A stretch of DNA of 20,422 nucleotides from positions 611,290 to 631,711 of the forward strand of contig LSYV01000035.1 in assembly GCA_001584585.1 (NCBI GenBank), read 5' to 3'. This DNA is from Gonium pectorale. Taxonomy: Eukaryota > Chlorophyta > Chlorophyceae > Chlamydomonadales > Volvocaceae. How positions within the stretch are numbered: the stretch's first letter is position 1; every line of letters starts with the position of its first letter. A program made the position numbers and the translations under genes. The notes under the pieces are model-generated. The model saw only the letters and a program-made list of their open reading frames with translations. It searched no databases and had not been told where the DNA came from. This document shows, one piece after another, positions 7,840-16,800 of this stretch.

Positions 7840-10800
7840 ATGGGCTGCGGAGCGTCGAGCGCTGCGGGAGAAGCAGCCAACCCGAAGCCTGTCGAACTCC
7901 TTCAGCCATGTGATAGTCCTGCTGGCAGCGAGGAGCTCCCAATCTGCAAAGCCTCGAGTACGTCTGGGTGTAGGTACATGCGGTGCACTGAACCCGCTCC
8001 CGAAGGCGCCGACGCCATCCGTCCTACATACGGACACGGACATGCACTGGCCAAGCGACGTACCTTCTTCCCAGGTCGCCACGTATCACTAATGGTTGGC
8101 TCGCGCCCCCCTCCGCACGCCCGCAGGGCCACAGTCCGCCGCTGGCCAGGGAGAGGAAGCCGCGGGCCCCAAATCAGGCGGCCCAGTGCCAGACCCGGAG
8201 GAACGCCACCCAGGTGTGGAGGCTGCTCGTGGTCATAGCTAGTCAGAGCCACGGGCCAAGGGAGTACTAGGAGGGTGGACGCAAGCTGCAAGCGGCATGG
8301 ATACGGCGCTGCTACGTCTGCTGGCTATGGCACTGGTTCGAACGTGACCCTCCCGCGCGCAGGTGGAGAGGTCCCCCCCGCCTCAGAGGGCTCGGAAGCC
8401 GAACAGGCAGCAGCCCCCGCTGGGCCGTCGAGGCAGCACAGCCAGGGCGAACAGCCGCCAACGCCGCCATCACCGCCCCCGCAGCAGGAGCGGCCCTCAC
8501 GCCGCATCGTGTGGCCCAGCCTCGCAGCATCGCAGCGGCAGCACAGCCAGACGGAGGGCGGTCAGCCCGCGTCACCTGCGCCGCAGGACACGGAGCCCAG
8601 CCAAGGGAGTCAAGCACCACTCGGTCGGCAGCCGAGCCAAAGCGTCGAGGCGGTGCAGACGCTGCCGCCACTGCCGCGGCAAACGAGCCAGCGCCGGGAA
8701 GGCTCGCCGCCACCGCCGAAGCCCGAGCGGCAGGGAAGCCAGGGCATGGGCCTGCCACGCCTGCCCTCCCAGCGGCTGCCCAGCCAACGAAGCGACACGG
8801 CTCCGCCTTCGCGGCAACAGAGCAACAAGAGCCGGAGCGGGGAGACCCTGGCGCCGCCTGTTCAGCGGCAGCCCAGCCTGAGGGCCGACTTGCCATCGTC
8901 GCTGCCCCTGACCCCGCGGCGTACAAGCCATGCCGGGGAGGTGCTGCCGCAGTTGCCGCAGCGTCAGCTGAGCCAGAGGAGCGGCCAACGGCCGCTCCTG
9001 CGGCAGTCGAGCCAAGGTGCCGGGGAGGTGTTGTTGCTGCCTCCGGAGAGAGCGCCGAGCGGCGGCTGCAGCGATTCGTTGTTGCCCCAGCGACAGCAGG
9101 TTGGGGGCGGTGAGACGGCGCCACCACAGCGGAAGTCCAGCATGGGACGGCTGAGCGACGGGTCGGCACCGCAGCGGCAGCTGAGCCAGGGAAGAGAGGG
9201 AGTGCAGCCGCCCCCGGAGCGGTTGTCCAGCGCGCGCAGCGACGTGGCGCTGCCGTCGCCATCGCCGGGGATGCAGGGGGGCCTGAGCGGAGAGGCCCTG
9301 GCAGCGCCGCAACAGGGGCCGCCCGGCCAAAGCGAGGACGTGCCGTTCACGCCGCCACAGCAGCCAGCACCACGTCAGGTCGGCACAGAAAGCTCCTTGG
9401 CGGTGGTCCGAGAGCCGCACCCCAGCGATCGCGCGAATGCATCGCCCTCCATCCCTGGGCGGCAGGATAGCACCAGCGCGAATGACGGGGACGGGGAGGC
9501 GACGGTGCTGCGCGCTACGCAGCGGGTCAGCGGGGCTGGCGGTGATGCCGATGAGGGAGACCGGCCCACTCCGCAGATGCAGCTTGTGGACATCGAGGAG
9601 GCGGCGGCGCTGATCCTTCAGCGCCCGGACAGCGTACCCAGCGGCGCAACAGCAGCAGTGGCGATGGAATCGCAGCAGGAGGCGTTGAGGGTCGAAATTG
9701 ATGCGCGGGGGCCGCAGCAGGAGGAGCAGCAGGAGGAGCAGCAGGCGCGCCATGGGGTGCGAGTGTGCCTTGAAGAGGAGGTGGCGTCGATGGCGCTCTT
9801 GCGAGCGTCGGAGCAGGCCCAGGGCCAGGAGCAGGCGGCGGCGGAGGTCAAGACGACGAAGCAGGCGGCGGCGGAGGTCAAGATGACGGAGCAGGGAGCG
9901 GCGGAGGTTAAGACGACGGAGCAGGCGGCGGCGGAGGTAAAGACGACGGAGCAGGAAGCGGCGGAGGTGAAGACGGAGCAGGAGGCGGCGGTGGTAGAGG
10001 CGCAGCAGCAGGCGGCGCCGCCACCACCGCAGAGGCAGCCAAGCGGCCAGCCTCTGCAGCCCGCACCTCCGGAGCCGGAGATCGATGGTACGTGTGCAGC
10101 TGCCTTCTGGGGAACTAACTGCATGGGGTATACATCTGGGTAGCGGGCATCACACATGACGTGTTGGCCAGCGACACCCCAGCCGGTGAGCAGCTTTACC
10201 CGCTGTTCCAGGCCAGCTTTGTACCGCTTGTTCTCGCCGCAATCTTCACCACTACTTGCACCTCCGATGCATGCGTGGATTGCTCGGTATCCCGCGGCGC
10301 GACCCGTTTTCCCCGTTCATACTTTCCCCCGCCCCGCCGCGGCGCAGAGTCGCTGGCCACCACGCGGCTGGGCATCACGCTGCGCGGCCTGCGGCGGTTG
10401 CGCAGCCATCTGATCGGGGTCTTGGGGGCGGAGGCCTTCCATTCGCTGAGCACCGCTGACCTCAACATAAAGTGGATCGAGGCGGTGACGTACGAGCGGC
10501 GCTGCCGGCTGCTGGAGATCCCCGACCTGGTGGATGCAGCCGACGTGGCGCCGCCGTCGTACTTCATCAGCCACACATGTGAGTGGCGTGAATACGGCGT
10601 ACGGAAAAAAGGTACTCGACTGCAGATATCCCTTGCCCGTACTCACGCTCGCCGCGGAGCGCACACATGGGGTGTAGCTCATGTAGCGGGAGGTAAGAGG
10701 TGACAGGGGCCCCGAGGGTGGCATGCTGGTTGAGCCCGCATTAGACGCGATACCGTCCGTGTGCTGACAATAGGGGCCACCAGACCGCAACGCGCCTCAT

Positions 10801-13800
10801 GTGCCACGCGCTGCGCCCGCAGGGAAGAACCGCGTGTGCCGCCTCTTCGAGTACGTGCTGGGCTACCTGCAGGTGAGGGGCGAGTTCTGCTGCCCCACGA
10901 GGGCATCCACCCTCCCCCGAGCCTGTGCGCATTCCTGCATTACCCGGTCGCTGCGCGCTGCACCAAGCTGGTCCCACAGTCCCCTCGTGTGCTGCGAATG
11001 CGATGCCACGGGCTCAACCCTTTGCCGCAGCGCATACAAGGCAACGCGCCTGTGCAACGCCCTCTGTGTACATGTGTGTTTTATATACAGCACAGCGTGC
11101 TCAGATATATAGACTACATACATACATACGGGGTGTGTGTGTGTGTGCGTGTGTGAGCCCCCGCCGCCCCTACCGCCTCCGCCAGGACGCGGCCGACAGC
11201 GTGGCGGTGTGGCTGGACGTGCTGTGCGTCAACCAGCACGAGGACACCATGGCGCACCGACACGACGTCAGCGCGCGTGCCTTCAGCGCCACCGTGCGGG
11301 CCTGCAGCGGCGGTACCATCGTGGTGATGGACCGGGAGGTCTGCTCGCCCGCCACCAGGTGAGGGGGCCGACGCGGTCGGGTCGGGTCGGGCGCTGCATT
11401 GAGCGCACGTGTGTTGGTGAAACTTCTTGCTCCGCAAGGACCCAAAGGACGGCCTGCTCTTCAAGCTATGACACTGCTGACGGAATGTGGAACCCCCCCC
11501 CTGGGGTGGTATGATTGCTGCCCCTTTGCGTTCCTCCTCCAGGGGCTGGTGCATTTTTGAGTGGTAAGCGGGGGGTTGCGAGATGTCTGGGGCTGTGGAT
11601 CTCGTATGTCTGCCCAGAATACCCTGAAACGTAACGTGCTCACATAGGGTACCAGTTAGGCTGGCGCCATCTGGCACGACACGCCTACCGCCGCGTGCCG
11701 CACCGTCTTCCGATGGCTTGGCTTGCCCTTGCCACGTGCCGACCACCGCCACTCCCGGACGCCCTCCTGCCGCCCCGCTGCGCACCAGGGCGCACACGTT
11801 GGCGCTGCACGGCTCGGACGGGCTGCACATGCGACTGGACCGCAGCGACCGGGCAGCCGTGTTCGGCACCATCGACGTGGAGTCGGCGCAGTGCTTCAAG
11901 CCCGAGGACAAGCAGATGATCCTGGCGCAGGTGGGTGGGTGGGTGGGTGGGTGGGCAGCCGTGTGTGGCGGGCGGGGCCTCAGAGGATGAGGGACGGGAC
12001 GCTGGGGGGCGGCGGGCGCTCAAGGGACTCAAAACGGGGAGCGGCTCACAGTCGGGTGGGTGTGAGGGCACCCGGGCCATGCAGGGGGAAGTGAGGTATG
12101 TGGGGCGGCGGTGCGCGCATACCATTGTGTGCGGCTGTGCGCGCGCTCCCGTCCCGTGTGTCGGTTGCTTGGCTACTATCCGATCTCTTACCGTCATACA
12201 TTGCCGTTCGCGGCCGATTCATCCTGCCGTTCGGGTGCTGCCACTTCAGGTGGTGGAGCACTACAGCTCACCCGAGGTCTTCAACGCCAAGCTCCGGCTG
12301 CAGCTGCTGCTGGAGCCGCTCTCCCACAGGTGGGGACCGGTGGGCCGTGCCTCGTCGCCTGGAGCATGTCTTGCATGCGGTGTGGGCGTACGTGGCGGGG
12401 CGCGCAAGGCGCCAGATGCAGACCTACGCTCGTGCCGGCTGGCGCGCCTCTGGTCCGAGGATGTATTTTGGCAGCTTTGCCGTGCTAGCCTTAGCACCCA
12501 GTCGTTTCGTGTTGATGCGCAAAACAAGGGATGTAGGCGTGGGGCTGGTCTGCTTTGACCTCGTCCCGCCGCCGTCACCGCGCCACGCCACCCCCTGCCG
12601 CCTGCCGCCCGCAGCCTGGGCGTGCGGCGCCTGCTGGAGCGGTCGGTCGCCATGGGCACGCAGTGGCGCATGGAGCCCGTGCTGCAGTGGCTCGCTGCGC
12701 GTGGCGGCAAAGGCGGGGGCGGGGGCGACGAAGGCGGCGGCGGCAGCCGGCTGCTGTGTGTGGCTTCGGGCGCCGGTGAGGGCAAGTCCACTGTCTCCGC
12801 GGTGCTGCTCTCGACCGCGGGCTGCTCCGAGGCCATCTACGGAGCGCACTTCCTCAGGTACAGCGACGCGCGGCAGCTGGACCCGCTGAGGATCGTCAAG
12901 AGCCTGGCGTTCCAGCTGGCGGAGAGGTGCGTGCGAGGGCTGGGTGACCAGATGGGGTGCATGGCGTGGGCAAGGAGGTCGCTGTCGGGACAGCCCGGAG
13001 CGCCAGTGACATCGCCGGCAGCGGACGGCGCGGGAAATGGCGGTAGACACATGCGCTAATTGCCACTGGTAGGTGTGCTTTGCTGGCGAGGTACAAGGTA
13101 CGAGGTACGAGGTACGAGCGAGGTACACGGCTGCACCTGCACGCGTACACGCCCCGCATGCGGGGCCGGCCATGGTGCTGTCGTACCCGTGGTGCTGTCG
13201 TACCCGTGGTGCTGTCGTACCCGTGGGGCGCAACGGTGCGCGGCCTGAATGCGGGAGTGTGGGCAGTCGGGTGCACCGTGACCTGATGACGCCCGCGACC
13301 CGGGGCTCCCGCGCAGGCTCCCCGTTGTGCGCGACTGCCTGCTGGGCCTGGCGGTCGACGTGGTGGACGGGCTGCGCGACCCTGGGGACGCCTTCGAGCT
13401 GCTCCTCCTGCAGCCCCTACTCGAGCTGCACCGGCGGCGCGGGGAGCGGCAGCAGCAGCAGCAGCAGCAGCTGAGTGCCAACGGCGAGCTGGGAACCGCC
13501 GGAGCTGTTGCCGGCGGCGGCACGGAGGAGGATGACGGGGATGTGGTCATCCTGCTGGACGCCCTTGATGAGGCCGACCCGCGGGTCACTCAGCGACAGC
13601 AGCAGCAGCGGGGACAGTCGCCCAAGGGCGGTGCAGAAGGCAGCGATGGCGGAGACGGGCGCGGCGATGTCGGTGATGCCGCGCAGCTGAGCTGCCCGGT
13701 CGCTTGCGGCAACCAGGCGCTGCAGCTGCTGACGGCGCACCTGGCCCGCTTGCCGCCCTTCGTCCGCTTCATCGTGACCACCCGCCCGGACGCCGCGGCG

Positions 13801-16800
13801 GGCCAGGTGCTGCCGGCGCTACTGCGGACGTTCGCGGCGGCGGGCTGCGAGGTGACAGTCCTGAGGCCGTCGGACCTGATGGAGTCCGGTGCCGGCAAAG
13901 AGCCCGTCGGCGGGGCGGCTGGCGGCAGCGGTGGGGCTGGCAGCGGCGGCGGCGGCATGATGGTCTACCACACGATAGCTGCAGCGGCAGCGCTTGACGC
14001 CGATGGCGCCGCCGGGGCGGCGCTGCCGCCCCTTACGGGCCCGCCGCAGCAGGCTGACGTGTACCGCCTGTACACTGCTGTCTTCGCCCGCAGCGCAGAG
14101 GCGCGGCGCCGCGCAGCGGCGGGGCAGGGCATTGCGGTCGGCGGCGCCGCCGCCGGCGGCGGTGGTGATGGCGGCGAGGCTGGCGGCGGCGGCGACAGCG
14201 ACCCGGTGGCTGACCTGGTGGCGGTGGTTATGGCGGCGCAGGAGCCTCTGTCGCACTCCTTCATACAGCAGCTGGGGCTGGGCGAGGCGATACCGGGTAT
14301 GCCCGGGTGGCCTACGCTGTTCTACATCGCAGAGCACCACCTGTACACGGTGCGGGGGTGCGGGGGTGCGGGGTTGGGTTGGGGGCTGGGCTGGATGGAG
14401 GGACCTGCGGCGCACCGGCTCGTGCGGCACCAGATATAAGGCACCTTGGCGACCCGCGCTGCCCCTCGCCCGCTGTACACCCCGCAGAGGCACGCCGTAC
14501 ATGCCCACGCAGCTGCTCTGCCGCCTCCGCGTGCCTGTCGCGTTGCACTCGCGTGCGCCTGATGCTCTGATCGCGTCGCGTCGCCCAGCCTTCCCGCGCC
14601 CGCCCTCCACCACCGCGCGTCGCGCAGGTGCACAAATCCCTGGGCGACTGGCTGCTGGGCCCGGCCGTCAGCGGGCCCTTCGCCGCGCAGGTGCCACGCG
14701 GCCACGCGCTGCTCGGCCTGCACCTGGCCAAGACCTGGCAGCAGCAGCGGCGGGCCGCTGGCAGCGGCACTGCGGGCGAAGGCGAGGGCCTCGCTGTAGC
14801 CTCCAGCAGCTTCCGCTACCTCCTCCGACATATCGTCACCCACCTGGCCGCCGCCACTGACCATCACCTCGCGGCAGTCGCTGCCGCCGCCACCGCTGGC
14901 CCCGGCCCCGGAGTCAGCGGCGCCGCCGACGGCACTGGCGTCTTCCCCGCCGCTGCCGCCGCGCTGGACGCGCTGCTGTCCGACTTCTCCTTCCTGCGCG
15001 CCGCGCTGGACGCGGGCCACGGTGCGGCGCTCATCGCCGCGCTCGGGCCCATGTGCCACCACACGCGTCTCAGCTACGACGTGCTCCGCTGGCTGCGCTC
15101 CGAGGTCTACAACCTCGAGGGCCTGGGCGTGGGCGACCTCGTCATATCCGCGGCTCGCTCCCCCGCACACAGTGCGCTGTGCGCCGTGGCGCTGCGCGCG
15201 TCGGCCCAGGCGTGGCGAAGCCGCGCCGTGCTGGGCAGCGACGGCGGCGAGTGGCCGGCCTGCGAGTCGGTTCTCAAGGGGCACGGTGGGGACGTCCTGG
15301 GCGTCGCCGTCAGCCCGGACGGGCGCCAGGTGGCCAGCAGCAGCGTGGGGGCGGACCCGGTGGTGCGCGTGTGGGCCGCAGACACGGGACAGTGCCACGC
15401 GGAGCTGCGGCAGGACGCAGACGCGCGCGCCGTGGCGTTCGGTGCCGGCGGGCGGGAGATCGTGTGCGGGTCGGGCGCGGGGCTGCGCGTGTGGGATACT
15501 GCAACGGGGCAGCGGCTGGAGGCGCTGGAGGGCCACGAGCGGCCGGTGGCGTGCGTGGCGGTGTGGCGGAGCGCCGACGGCTCGCAGCAGCTGATCGCCA
15601 CTGGCAGCGACGACATGGGCATCCGCATCTGGGCTGCTGGCAGCAGCGGGGTCGAGGGCGGCGCAGGCGCCGACGCTGGCGCGGGTGCGGGTGTCAGCGA
15701 TGCCGGCGGATTGGAGCGGCGGCCGCAGGAGGGCACGCGTTGCGTGGCGGTGCTGGCGGGGCAGCACCGCGGCGCGGTCACGGGGCTGGCCTTCAGCGCC
15801 GACGGGCAGCGCCTCGCCAGCGCCAGCCGCGACCGCAGCGTCCGCCTGTGGTCGCGCCAGGCCGCCGCCGCCGGCAGCGGCAGCGCAGACTGCGCCAGCG
15901 GCGACGGTGGCACCGGAGCTCGGCTGTGGCAGTGGCAGTGCGGCGCGCCGATGTTGGGCCACAGCGCCGTGGTGTTCTGCGTGGCATTCGGGATGGCTGC
16001 AGTGACCCCGACGCCCGGCTCGGCGGGCGGGAGCAGTGGTGATGGCTCGCAGCCGCGGCGTCGGGAGCTTCTTGCCAGCGGCAGTGAGGATCAGTCGGTG
16101 CGGCTGTGGGACACGACGACGGGGCAGTGCCTGGCGACACTGCTGGGACACAATGGGTGAGTGGATTTGCCGGTTGGAAGGGCGGGGAGACCGACTATAT
16201 GCCCCTTTCTGCCTTGATCCCCTGCACCTGTCCTCTCACCCTCTTTTGCTCCCTCCTCCCACCGCGCATCCCCCCAGCCCGTCCTCCCACCCTCCCTTGT
16301 TCCCACCTCCCGCAGCTCCATCCACCAGCCCTCCTTTGCCCCCACCTCCCGCAGCTCCTCCCCAATCCTCCCCCCTCCCCCCGCCCCCTTGCTCCCACCT
16401 CCTGCCGCTCCTCCCTGCCCTCGCAGGTGGATCCGCTGCGTGGCCTTCTCCCCGGACGGCTCCCAGCTCGCCACCGGCGCCGACGACCGCTCGGCTCGGC
16501 TGTGGGAGCTGAGCCTCTCAGCGGGAGAGTCCGGCCGCGCGCTGTCCATCTCCGCTTCGGGCCGGTGCTCCGCTGTGCTCCAGGGCCACACCGACTGGGT
16601 GCGGTCCCTGGCCTACTTCCCCGACGGGCGCAGGCTGGTGTCGTGCAGCCGCGACCGGACGGTGCGCATCTGGTCCGCGCACCCGCAGCGCGGGAGGCTG
16701 CGGGACGGAGCCGGAGACGACGGATACCACCAGAGCTACGTGCGTTCAGGTGGGGCCGCCCGGGCATGGGAGCACCGAGATGGGGTGCCCAGCGGTTGAT

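Noticed and set aside
8572..9753. 393-residue antisense open frame
   Set aside because: It is a GC-driven shadow of exon 2 of the large gene, a featureless Leu/Arg/Ala-rich protein.
9829..10005. CRISPR-like regular repeats
   Set aside because: The units are contiguous, have no spacers, and lie in a coding frame of a eukaryotic gene.
8140..10143. The disordered R-x-x-S region as a separate gene ending at the TAG at 10141
   Set aside because: I found no TGTAA motif before the next exon, and a strong GTACGT donor at 10088 joins in phase to the HET/TIR-like exon. It is kept as one gene, though cDNA could still split it.
10156..10347. Treating 10161-10703 as one exon of the large gene
   Set aside because: Its first 60 residues are unlike the conserved part. 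Splicing 10087 to 10348 restores a Glu codon and leads directly into the conserved ESLATTRLGITLRG block.
14322..16151. 609-residue antisense open frame
   Set aside because: It is the mirror of exon 11, whose + strand frame encodes recognisable WD40 repeats. High GC third positions remove stops on the other strand; the antisense protein has no family features.
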